Part shown: positions 11,065 to 20,798 of the stretch, piece by piece
Layout: each line of letters starts with the position of its first letter
Numbering within the stretch: position 1 is the stretch's first letter
Source: Asparagopsis taxiformis
Taxonomy: Eukaryota > Rhodophyta > Florideophyceae > Bonnemaisoniales > Bonnemaisoniaceae
Reading direction: 5' to 3'
Length of the DNA stretch: 64,000 bases
Assembly (NCBI GenBank): GCA_030407315.1
Contig: JALQPE010002430.1
Span: 62,001-126,000 of the forward strand
Position numbers and translations under genes: made by a program
The notes under the pieces: generated by a model
Databases searched by the model: none
The model's input: the letters and a program-made list of their open reading frames with translations, nothing else
What the model was told of the DNA's origin: nothing

Positions 11065-12023
11065 ATGAACAACGCCAAGCCACTCCATAACCTATATTCT
11101 GACGGTATCGACTTATCACCACCATCCGACAACGAAACTGTCGATGATAGCATTGCCACAACTTACCGAGAAACACTGGGTGAGATCCGGTATCTCACTG
11201 ACTCCACTCGACCCGACATTCAATTCTACACGAATTGCCTGGCCAGGGCAAGCCACAAACCCACCCCTCGCCACTGGAAGCACCTCAAACGACTGGTTCG
11301 CTTCCTCAAACATACACCAAACTATGGGATATCATTCCCTAACGCTCCCCACCACGATCCGCTCACAGCGTACACGGACGCCGATTTTGCGAACGACCAA
11401 ACGTCCAGAAAATCGATATCCGGGTCCGTACACACCCTCCACGGCGCACCCATAAGCTGGGGATCCAACGCCAATCACTCGTGGCCATCAGCACGTGTGA
11501 AGCAGAAATCATAGCCGCCTCTGACACAACACGCCAGACCAACTGGCTATCAGGCATGCTTACAGAATTATCCCTCATTACCCCATCCACCCCCATCCCT
11601 ACGTACACGGACTCTCAATCGGCAATACAAGTTGCCGCCCAAACTGCCCCCACTAAGCGTCGAAAATTCATCGACATTCGATTCCACCACCTTATCGACA
11701 ACATTGCACAAGGCAAAATTACTCTAACATACATCCCCACCGACCAAATGCTCGCTGACATATTAACCAAACCCTCCCTACCAAACGTTCACAAGACTAT
11801 CCACCCAACTGCGCATTCTACCCCAATCCGAAAACAACGCCGCTACACCCCTTTCACAACCATTCCCTTCAGACCTCACCGCCCCTTGGCGACAGGGGCG
11901 TGTCAGGATGCTAATACTAAACAAACGTCGCCAAGCGGCACCTCAGTCAACTATCAGGATGCTAATAACAGACAGCCTGTCCCAGAGACCGCCGCCGGTC
12001 ACAGGACAGAAGATTATACTTAA
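11065..12023 (+). pseudogene. Copia element 1 RNase H region, frameshifted
   Basis: The frame at 11065-11514 holds GEIRYLTDSTRPDIQFY and AYTDADFANDQTSRKSISGS, the Copia RT-RNase H junction and first RNase H Asp. A one-base shift near 11467 moves homology to the frame at 11481-12023 (MAISTCEAEIIAAS, YTDSQSAIQVA, IDIRFHHL, MLADILTKP). This last frame runs through the hairpin into the 3' LTR before stopping at 12023. Confidence 0.85.
11885..11935 (+). promoter_or_regulatory. Hairpin carrying an LTR-terminus copy, Copia element 1
   Basis: CTTGGCGAC (11885-11893) and GTCGCCAAG (11927-11935) pair perfectly over 9 bp. The loop holds TGTCAGGATGCTAATA (11901-11916), identical to the first 16 bases of the 5' LTR. 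The real 3' LTR starts 51 bases further on at 11952, as TATCAGG. No polypurine tract precedes the 3' LTR. Confidence 0.8.
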
Positions 12024-12082
12024 CCACTCAACCAAATGAATAAACTGATGAAGGTACTCGCAAGAGACACAATCTTCTCACA
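11952..12082 (+). repeat. 3' LTR of Copia element 1
   Basis: 131 bp, starting TATCAGGATGC instead of TGTCAGGATGC and ending CTTCTCACA. There are two further transitions relative to the 5' LTR. Confidence 0.9.
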
Positions 12083-12317
12083 AATACGACTTGTTCTAGT
12101 TACTGTAAGAGTATGCTGTAATGTTGTGCTCATCAGACGGTCGGTGCGTACGTGTTAGTGTTGTCATCTGGTCTGGCGCCTTTGTAAGTTGTTTAGCGTC
12201 CTGACAGAGTGCAGAAGGCAAATGATTTGTATACCCTCGAGGGTACACGTCATTTTCCAGTCCACGTATCATACACGTTAGTATCATGGCGTCCAGCGGT
12301 TCCTGAAAACTCAGCGC
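12083..12317. other. Spacer between Copia elements 1 and 2
   Basis: 235 bp with no gene. It supplies the CGTGT target copy (12318-12322) of Copia element 2. Confidence 0.6.
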
Positions 12318-12322
12318 CGTGT

Positions 12323-12449
12323 TGACAAATAATTCTCTAATACTTTAATTAATTTAATTACATTCACAGTAGACTCAAGCGTGAACATATACATGGCCGA
12401 CGACGCGCCATCAAGTAAACGTCCGGTAGGACGGATCTCTTTCTCAACA
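12323..12449 (+). repeat. 5' LTR of Copia element 2
   Basis: 127 bp from TGACAAATAATTCTC to TTTCTCAACA. It matches 17098-17224 except for one transition. Confidence 0.95.
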
Positions 12450-12468
12450 GGTTATCGGCCCAGACGCT
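12450..12468 (+). promoter_or_regulatory. Primer-binding site of Copia element 2
   Basis: GGTTATCGGCCCAGACGCT directly after the LTR, identical over 19 bases to the site in Copia element 3. It resembles the copia half-tRNA initiator-Met site GGTTATGGGCCCAG with one G-to-C change in the anticodon complement. Confidence 0.78.
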
Positions 12469-12545
12469 ACAATTTGCGCTCGATCTCAAGCCCACCCTTC
12501 CGCGCCCTCCGTTTCAGCAACGAAATCAGCTTGACTTTCACACCC

Positions 12546-12715
12546 CGCCTCACCCCCGACGTGCCCACTCCGGCGACATTCACAACACGCCTGCACCCCC
12601 GACGTGCCCACTCCGGCGACATTCACAACTCGCCTGCACCCCTGACGTGCCCACTCCGGCGATATCCACACCCAGCCTGCACCTCCGACGTGCCCAATCC
12701 GGCGACACCACCTAC
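12546..12715 (+). repeat. Leader tandem repeat, four 43-bp units
   Basis: GACGTGCCCA recurs at 12558, 12601, 12644 and 12687, exactly 43 bases apart. Each unit contains GGCGAC (or GGCGAT). The period is not a multiple of three and the array lies before the gag ATG at 12725, so it is probably untranslated leader. Confidence 0.85.
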
Positions 12716-12724
12716 TCATCCATA

Positions 12725-15700
12725 ATGGATAACAATCCCGCCCAGCCTGCCGTCCCTGCCCATACTTCGCCCCCTTCCATATCCCTCTTCACTCAGTTGA
12801 AATCCCAACTTTGACCACAGTCAATTTCATTGCATGGCGTATGAGCGTTGAACACGTCGCCCGCACCCAGGACCTCATGCATTACCTTTACCAACTATAC
12901 CGCATTCCGAGTCGCAACAAGAAATTGATGCACACCTCATCCGTCATGCTCAAGCACAAGTTCTTATCATACCTTCTCTCTCAACGGAGATATTGTCCTA
13001 CTTCACGGACATAGAGCTACAGGGTCCCCTACACGTTTTGTACGACAAGATCCGTCTCAAGCTCACCTCCCCCAACCCAGCCCATACCCCAAGTCAGCTG
13101 CGTCGCAAAGCGCATCAAATCAAGTGGCAGCCTGGCACTACAGCAGTCGAATATGTTCAACAGCATACTGAACTGCGCCAACTCATGGTTAGGTCAAACT
13201 ATCCAGATATATCAGATGAACAAACTACAATTCGCTTCATCCTGGAAGGGCTTGAACATGACCCTTCTTGGATCGTCTTCTTACAGACCATCTCTATGCA
13301 CAATGATCTCAACCCTAAACATCTACTTTCCTTGGATCAAGTAATTACTATGATCATCAAACAGGCTGACATTGCCCAACAAGCCTCGCCCGCTTCCATA
13401 CCTCTCTGGCGTCACGAATTTTCACAAACCCCCACCGCTCCCGCCGCTCCCCCGCTAGTCAGCGACACCCAGCCGAACAACGCTACACACAAAAATTCCG
13501 GCCGGACAATAACATACTACCACCGAAAAACTACAGAGGTCCCTGGTGCAAATTCCATGGCAGCCCACACCACACCACGGAAAACTGCAGAGCCAGACAG
13601 TTCTTTCTTAGCCGCCACGAAAGGAAAGAGAAGCCTCACAAACCCGTTCGTGCTCTTGCAGTTACTACAGACCCATATCAACAACATTTCAGCGAAGAGT
13701 TTGAAAACGACTCGTCTGACATTGTAAGTGCCCATGAGCCTCAAACCTTCATACTAGACTCCGGCGCTAACCCCACTCACCTAACTCGGGCCCTCCCAGG
13801 AATGACAAAGCACAAATCCAAGACCGTCACTGCAGACGGACATGCGTCTCGAACAATCCATCGTGACACAGTCACCCTATCTTTGTCCGACAAAAGCACC
13901 TTAACTCAGCATACTGCTGTTGTTGCACCTTCATTAAGCACAAACCTACTTTCCGTAGGACAGCTTACTAAAACGCATGACGTCATATTCACAAATGACT
14001 GTGCTTACATCACTTCACCCTCTGCTCCTCCCCCACCTGAGTCCATACTGGCCACAGTTCCAAAAACCTCCAAAGGCCTCTACCAGACCACTCCTCATTC
14101 ACTTTCCTGCACTACTCACACTTCCGCCAGAAATGCTGCTCGCTCCTTCCCCATCAAGGATAAGCGTACTAAAAATCCCAAACGTGGCAAGAGCAACCTA
14201 CCCACTCCGAACCCACCTCGACTGCCAAGAGCACCCCTCTGTAAACCACCACCATTCCGTCACAGCAATATCCACAAAAAACCGCGCAAAGCGAAGCAGA
14301 AGCGACGCCTGGCAAGACGTAGTCACCCCCCTCCGAAAATTCGAGTCCCACTTCCGTCAACCCTCCGTGACTATTATCATTGGCACATCAAGCTAAACCA
14401 CATTCACCCGGCCAAACTTCATCATATGGCGAAACATAAATTAGTCAACGACCTGCCCCACACCCTTCTCCGCACACCTCCGAAGTTTACATGTTCGGGT
14501 TGCGCGATGGGAAAAATGCCTGCTGCCCCCTTCCATCGCCACCCGCGCACCGACCCCATCGGCTCTCACCTACACATTGATATATGTGGCCCCATGCCTA
14601 TCCCCTCTCTCTCTAATAACCTCCATTTCATAACCTTCCTTGACCAGGGGAGCCGATACCTTCGTATAGTATGTGCTCCGACAAAATCAGAAGCGGCCAG
14701 AAACATTCAACCTCACATCGACCATGTCCATCGCACTACCCCCCATCGCATATCTCAGCTTACATCCGACAATGCCCGTGAGTTCTATACTCACGTCCTC
14801 AATAGGTTCTACTCAGATAACCACATTTCTACAAACCCTACGATTCCCCATACCCCGCAGGAAAATTCGCTGGCAGAACGAATCAATCGCACCATAATGA
14901 ATACTTCACGAACGACCCTGCTGTCCTCCGGCCTCCCCCTCGAGCTCTGGGACTATGCAGCGTTAGCTGCAGCTGACGCATACAACCACACCCCTCATAG
15001 CGCAACGGCACAGCTTCCTGCTGCACTATGGTTCGACTGCAAACCTGAGATCCACACCATCCTTCCATTTGGTACGACTGGATACGTACACGACCCTGCG
15101 CCGCGAAATAAGCTCCAGCCACGAGCTGCCCTCCACCATTACATTGGTCGTTCCGATTACTATCACTACTTCATATACAATCCATCGACACAGAAAGTAA
15201 CCCGATGCCGAATCGCTGATTTCCATCCCTATAATCCTGCAACTGACCCTGTCAGCACCATTCATACTGCTAACGTCAGTACCCTTCCCGATACCAACAG
15301 CATCATCCCCCCTCGGCCATATACAGAGCCCAAATCACTCAAGGCAGCTCGAGAAGCCCCGGATGCCACTGAATGGCAACTTGCATGGGACAAGGAATTG
15401 GACACTCTGGAACAGCGTGGTACATTGACCTTCATCCCCAAATCCCAGCTTCCCCCAGGAACCCAGCTGCTCCCATTCACCACCGTGCTAAAATTAAAAT
15501 GCGACTAAAATGGCACCCCTATCTCCCGAAAAGTCCGCTGTACAGTACGCGGAGACCGGCAGGTAGCCGGTCTACATTTCGATCCAACAGACCTCTCCAG
15601 CCCAGTGGCGAATCGCGATACTATCCGTGCGGCTCTCGCCTTTGCAGCAGCACACAATTACACTGTGTTACATTGGGATTTAGAATCCGCCTTTCTGCAC

Positions 15701-16957
15701 GAAAAATTTACCGAAGACCGCAACATATACCTCCACCAACCACCCCGTTTCGACGGCTCACTCAAGTATCCAAATCATGTAGCACATCTGACGGGAAACA
15801 TGTACGGGTGCAAAAAAGCCTGTAAGATTTTCACCCAAGGCCTGGCTGACTTCCTCCATTCTATCAACTTCCAACGACTGAACTCCGATCCATGCTCATT
15901 CATTACCCACTCGGAGGACGATAAGTCCCAATTCGTTCTCCTCGTCATAACAGTCGATGACTTCTTGGTTATCACTAACCATATACCCCTAGCTAACAAT
16001 ATCCGCGACCGACTCTCTGAAAAATACAAAGTCAAAGACTTAGGCCAAGTTCAGCACATAATTGGTTGGAAAGTTGAGCGTGACGACAGTGGAATCACTA
16101 TTTCACAGCCTGGCTACATAGCTTCCCTCCTCGAACGATTCATAATGTGCGACTCAAAGACCTTCACTTCTCCTATCGCATCAAAACTCCTTTCCCCAAA
16201 CCAGTCTTCTGCCAAACCGCTCGACACATCACGCCACGACTACAAAGCCCTAATTGGGTCACTACGATACCTGGCCGATTCAACTCGACCAGACATTGCG
16301 TTCATTGTCGGATATCTAGGTCGATCTGCCCATAAACCAACGACTCACGACTGGCAGGCAGGCCTACGTGTTCTGCGCTACCTAAAGGGCACTCTTACCA
16401 CTGGTATACACTACATCAGCCTCTTGACCTCCACTCTATCTGCGTATTCCGACTCTGACTTCGCAGCATGCCCCTCTACTCGTCGCTCCACCACTGGTTC
16501 CGTCATTTTCTACAACGGCTCGCCGGTGGCCTGGCAATCTAAACGACAGCGGCACGTATCATCTTCTACGTTTGCAGCCGAATACACTGCTGCCTTTCAC
16601 ACAACACAGCTAATTCAAACAATCGTAGGCTTCTTAGCCTCCCTCCCGGGCCATGACAACACACCTGTCGACCTTTTCATCGACAACACAGCAGCGATCA
16701 CATCTGCAACGGCCAAACACCCCACGCCTAGATCGCGCCATGTCGATGTTAAGTATCACTGGCTCCGGGAGCAGGTTCAGAACGGCCTCATATCACCAAC
16801 ACACATATCCACAACACAAAACCCCGCTGACCTACTCACGAAGTCACTCAAACCTGCCCAGTTCATGTTGGGATATCCATATCCCTCATCTCCTCCCTGG
16901 TCCATCGGCTCCGCTCCGTTGGGATATCCATATAACCAGGCGACATGCCAACTCTAG
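12725..16957 (+). pseudogene. Copia element 2 gag-pol, copy A (frameshifts plus in-frame TAA)
   Basis: Gag starts at ATG 12725 (MDNNPAQPAVPAHT) and breaks near 12797, 12908 and 13398. The last is a missing C relative to copy B. The zinc-knuckle variant WCKFHGSPHHTTENC is therefore out of frame here. Protease FILDSGANPTHL is at about 13748. From 13802 the frame holds the integrase zinc domain (HIKLNHIHP...CSGCAMGK), core Asp in HIDICGPMP, Asp in TSDNAREFY and Glu in NSLAER, then TAA at 15506-15508. In the same frame RT resumes (VRGDRQVAGLHF, WDLESAFLHEKF, TVDDFLVIT) and RNase H follows (YSDSDFAACPSTRRST, FAAEYTAAF, RHVDVKYHWL) to the stop at 16957. Where element 3 has a Ser codon, this has TAA, in both copies. 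Confidence 0.9.
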
Positions 16958-17031
16958 TGTCTGCGCAGGCACAACATTCTTTATAGTCTAACAGTTCACG
17001 CACAAACTCCCATTACTTCGCCTCGCAGCAC

Positions 17032-17083
17032 ACACGGTGCGCGGCGACTGACAAATAATTCTCATATTCTCTACGCACCGTGT
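17032..17083 (+). promoter_or_regulatory. Hairpin carrying an LTR-terminus copy, Copia element 2
   Basis: ACACGGTGCG (17032-17041) pairs with CGCACCGTGT (17074-17083). Between them TGACAAATAATTCTC (17049-17063) equals the first 15 bases of the LTR. The 3' LTR starts at 17098, 49 bases later. The stem matches Copia element 3 almost base for base although this stretch is no longer coding here. Confidence 0.8.
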
Positions 17084-17097
17084 CTACTGCTACCACC

Positions 17098-17224
17098 TGA
17101 CAAATAATTCTCTAATACTTTAATTAATTTAATTACATTCACAGTAGACTCAAGCGTGAACATATACATGGCCGACGACGCGCCATCAAGTAAACGTCCG
17201 GTAGGACGAATCTCTTTCTCAACA
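17098..17224 (+). repeat. 3' LTR of Copia element 2, copy A
   Basis: 127 bp from TGACAAATAATTCTC to TTTCTCAACA, followed by the CGTGT target copy. The bases before it (CTACTGCTACCACC) are pyrimidine-rich, not a polypurine tract. Confidence 0.95.
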
Positions 17225-17574
17225 CGTGTTCCCAATTTTTTTGCGACAGAAACTGTGTTTCTGACCAAACGAGTCGAAAACAGACTTCACTGCCGTACGC
17301 ACAACTTGTAATCTTCCTTCATCCGCCCTCCCCCACTATGCCTGCCTCCAGCTCTAATCGCCAGGTGAGTATGCCTATTGTACTGAGCGAGTCATCTTCT
17401 AAACCCAATTGAAATCCTCCCCTTTTATTGAAACAAACACTAACGATGAGAAAAGACTTGAGGAGCTACTACAGCAGAGGGGTAAATTCATGCACTAGGT
17501 GGGAAGAAGGCAAGCATGGTGATAACTATGATTACTTTTTGATTCACTGCCTCCGATGCAACAAATGAGGTATG

Positions 17575-17600
17575 ACAGAAAAAGGATATCCTTTTTCTGT
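17575..17600. repeat. 26-bp perfect palindrome
   Basis: ACAGAAAAAGGAT followed immediately by its exact reverse complement. It lies downstream of the stop of the secreted-protein gene on the opposite strand, so it could act in 3' end formation, but that is only a guess. Confidence 0.7.
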
Positions 17601-17643
17601 GGTCGTGTAATGATTCAGCAGTGAGGCTTTGAGAACACGATGA

Positions 17644-18027
17644 TCAATTGTGAGCCAACAATGCCCTCACCAGCTTTGAAGCGGAGCCTGGATCGTGAGC
17701 TGCAGTTCTCTGCGGTGAAGTTGCTCCCGAATTTACTGGAGAGGTGTTCCCACCTTCAACGGGTATGTGTTTAATTCTTACACATGTGTAACAAACTCCT
17801 GGAAAATCATCACAAGGACATGGAAAGATAGTACAACCCGGCCCTCGAATGCACTGTCGTATAGCTTTGGTCACGCTTGATTCGAATATTTGGGGGCATG
17901 AGGGATCTGTAATTGATCTGGATACATGCTGCCCCATTGCATTTTCCTTGAGGGGTAGTGCAGAAGACTGTACAATGCACAATACAAAGAGAACTGCAAA
18001 CAGACCAGAAGCGAATTGAAATACCAT
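17644..18027 (-). CDS. Small secreted cysteine-rich protein, copy A
   Basis: I choose the ATG at 18027 (127 residues) over the upstream ATG at 18201, because the protein from 18027 starts with a classical signal peptide: MVFQFASGLFAVLFVLCIVQ then SSALP, with cleavage likely after the Ala. The mature part has seven cysteines, most in a cluster (C-x5-C-x5-C-x-C-x6-C-x2-C), then a Ser/Thr/Gly/Pro-rich tail ending LVRALLAHN. The upstream 58 codons read like 5' UTR. No family is recognised. It is small, secreted and Cys-rich like fungal or oomycete effectors or algal wall proteins. It lies between two retrotransposons and is repeated unchanged in the second copy at 44858-45241. There are no obvious introns. 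Confidence 0.6.
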   Translation of the reverse strand: MVFQFASGLFAVLFVLCIVQSSALPLKENAMGQHVSRSITDPSCPQIFESSVTKAIRQCIRGPGCTIFPCPCDDFPGVCYTCVRIKHIPVEGGNTSPVNSGATSPQRTAAHDPGSASKLVRALLAHN

Positions 18028-20483
18028 GTTGAGTTTCAAAGAGAACACAGTCTTGTACTTCAGGTGATGGTGATCTGTAGGTGTGGTATACACAGAGACA
18101 AGGTGAGTTGACTGTTGATTGATGAGGTATAAGAGTTTCCGAGACAATACTCGGTGGTAATACATGCCATTATATAGAATAAGGGCGATGGCCTTGAGCA
18201 AGTTTATGCATTGATGGATCTAGCTACCATTAGGATTCCAACGTTCAATGTTGGATTATGAGACAGAACTGAACGTACGGTGTCTGTTGGAAAAGAAATG
18301 TTCAACAATGAGGTCACTGCAGAAAAATCCTGGCCATATCGCTTGAATGCCTTTCATGGTTGCCGAAATAGTGCTGCAGTAGGATAGGGTGAGATCTCGT
18401 AAGAGGGCGCCATATCACACCACAGTTTGTGCGCTTGGCTCGATTTCTCTAGACACCTACACGCTCGATGACAGTAAATCTCTCGGTAAGTTGCTTCTAG
18501 ACAATATTTCCAGCCATTTGTGTGCTACTAAGCCGCAAAAGGGAGGAAGTTTTATGAGTCATGGATAGGAGGTCCAGCTACACTCGCTTGATCCCTATCT
18601 TCACTCTCTGAGCAACTTGCACTGCAAGTAATCCGACAGCGACTAGTTGCGAGAGGGCACTGCCAATCTCATAAGGCGCTCGTAAACAATGGTGTAGAGA
18701 GCATGAGAGAAGTAATATAGAAGCTGCAGCTGTATACTATAGAAGTGGGGGTGATAAGCGTATATATTATCTATATAATGCTGCTCTCCAACTCTTGCAC
18801 AACCGAAACAGAATTAAATCTCATACCATTCAGATACCACAGTTGGTGACCTTGTCGACACGACACGAAAGCCGGTCCAGAAAACGTTTATGGCAGCGTG
18901 ACAGTTTATTTCTCATAGCCTCTTCTCTCTAGAGGTTTTTGATGATGACAAACATATCTCTGTCTCTCATATCGCAATATGCTACTTCATACCAGCTTAT
19001 GGCACTAAATTTAGTACCTACACGCTGCAAACGGGAAATATTCTTGTATCGATGCAAATATGACGCTAAATTGCAATCAGTGAGTGGGTGGGTGTGAAAG
19101 TTTGAAGAACTGTTTGCCGAACATGTTCCATCAGTGCAAAGCATCTCATACATAGAAGTCCTCATATGAATATTCTAGAAGCATTTCTGCCGTGACTAGA
19201 CATTTAATTTAGTAGAGTATCACATGTGCTGCATGAAAAGGATCAATCCAATTCGACGAATGTGGTCATAGGGATTATTTCTCAGCGCTCTGATGGCATT
19301 CTCATGCAGCCGAAACAAAGCCAAAACCTGAAATGGAGGAGGAACGGTTTTTCTCAAGAGGTGCTGATTATACGCATCACTTCTACACCAAATAGACCAA
19401 TTGGGACATGTCATTCTGGAAAACAAATCTCCACGGGAAGTAGAGATCTGCATCTCGGCCAATCAAAAGAGAATAAGCGGGTGTACAGTAATTAGATCCA
19501 ACAGGATGTTGCATGCAGCTGCATTCATTCCGTGGGTACCCATCTGCCTTCACGGCTGTACTCCAATTACAATTACAAAACTACAAATTAATTTAATCTA
19601 TACTCGGATGACGTGGAATTACGGCCATCGCGTTCCTGGGAGGGTCATCACTTCCCTACATCCAGACGGAATCAACGGCTCGGCTGAGCAGGACGCCGCA
19701 AGCTTCCCATGGCCGATGTACAGCAACCGGTAGCATCCGTACGCAGCTGGTGTCGAGGTACGAAAGAAAACATCCGTGGGATTCAAGCGGCTGATACAAC
19801 AGTCATCACTCTGATCCGCGCGTATCAACCATCTCTGTCACTCGATTGAAACGCACTTCACCGCTGATCACTTTCTCAAGTACGATATCTGCGCAGATCA
19901 GCAGACAATCCATTCATCCATCCCGCGGCGTCATTCCATGAAACGAGCAATGCAATGGTATGAAATCGTAAAGAAACCACAGCCCCATCTCATGGCGCAT
20001 CATGCGATTTCCGCATTGCACAGGCGTGGCATTGGAAGCTGTTGACGTTGATATCTACGGATGCAAGTCTAGTGAAATTTTGGGTCTGGATGTAGCGCCT
20101 GACGCAAGCGAGATATGAAGAATAGCAGGGCGTGGACACTACAGACGGGCTGTGTGTCAACGCGGCGTTTGGAAATGAGCATATTCATTCGCGGATGCTG
20201 TCAATGCTGGATCAGTGCAGATCGAATTGCTCGTGTTATTGTGACGCGTGTGCCATGAGCGTCGGCGACACGATGACTAGATGGTGATGATGCGAAAGTG
20301 ATCAATGTGCACGTGTACTCTCTTCGGAGAAATATTCTGAGGATGGCTTGCTGTTTTCCGGGTTACTGGTGGAATTCGCGGTGGAATTGAGGACATGACA
20401 ATTCTGGTGGAACAATTTGATATTCAGAATTGCAATTGACCAGAGGCAATGCAACGTGTACACGGATTGTTACCAGGGCGGCA
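18028..20483. other. Unique DNA without a recognised gene
   Basis: Short ORFs (110 codons or fewer) on both strands show no motif. The sequence is repeated at 45242-47697, so it is part of the duplicated segment. Confidence 0.5.
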
Positions 20484-20488
20484 CGTTC

Positions 20489-20598
20489 TGACGAATAACT
20501 TATACATTACACTAACATTACAGCTCAGTACTGATATTAATTGACACGCCGACGACCAACGCGGCGACAATAAACGACATCAGACGATTATCTTCACA
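20489..20598 (+). repeat. 5' LTR of Copia element 3
   Basis: 110 bp from TGACGAATAACTT to ATTATCTTCACA. It is identical to 25005-25114 except that base 2 is G here and A there. Confidence 0.96.
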
Positions 20599-20617
20599 GG
20601 TTATCGGCCCAGACGCT
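20599..20617 (+). promoter_or_regulatory. Primer-binding site of Copia element 3
   Basis: GGTTATCGGCCCAGACGCT follows the LTR directly and equals the site of Copia element 2. The complement reads like a tRNA anticodon arm (CTGGG stem, loop CCGATAA), which points to half-tRNA priming. Confidence 0.8.
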
Positions 20618-20641
20618 ACCAAGAATCCCACCACTCCCTCC

Positions 20642-20741
20642 CGGCGACGCATTCTCCCGCCCACCATCCCCACGGCGACGCATTCTCCCGCCAATCCCAA
20701 CACAATCGACTCCCATTTTTACGGCGACGCATCCTCCCGCC
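20642..20741 (+). repeat. Leader repeats with GGCGACGCAT cores
   Basis: Three near-identical 20-base units (CGGCGACGCATTCTCCCGCC) begin at 20642, 20673 and 20722, with irregular spacing of 31 and 49. They occupy the same leader position as the 43-bp repeats of Copia element 2 and share the GGCGAC core. Confidence 0.75.
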
Positions 20742-20798
20742 CAACTCCGTGCCCTACTATCCAAGTTCCTGTCCAACAGTGCCATTCTATCATCCGAC

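Larger units (their letters stand above)
7354..12082 (+). mobile_element. Copia element 1 (decayed LTR retrotransposon, 4.7 kb)
   Basis: Two 131-bp LTRs flank a Copia-order interior (gag, protease, integrase, RT, RNase H). The LTRs differ at three positions: base 2 (TG in the 5' LTR, TA in the 3' LTR) and two transitions. I see no target-site duplication: the left flank is CTCCA and the right flank AATAC. That suggests recombination or loss at one edge. Frameshifts in gag, before the RNase H region and inside RNase H make it non-autonomous. Confidence 0.92.
12318..17229 (+). mobile_element. Copia element 2, copy A, with CGTGT target duplication
   Basis: The element proper is 12323-17224, with 127-bp LTRs and CGTGT on both sides (12318-12322 and 17225-17229). 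The LTRs differ at one base (GGACGGATC versus GGACGAATC). It is related to Copia element 3 through gag, protease, integrase, RT and RNase H. Frameshifts in gag and an in-frame TAA in pol inactivate it. A 5'-truncated second copy lies at 40161-44438. Confidence 0.95.

Noticed and set aside
12381..12725. Short ORF of 114 codons across LTR and leader of Copia element 2
   Set aside because: It reads through the LTR, the primer-binding site and the 43-bp noncoding repeats, whose period is not a multiple of three.
13802..15508. Independent gene of 568 codons
   Set aside because: It is the protease-integrase part of Copia element 2 gag-pol, bounded by frame lesions and the in-frame TAA, not a separate gene.
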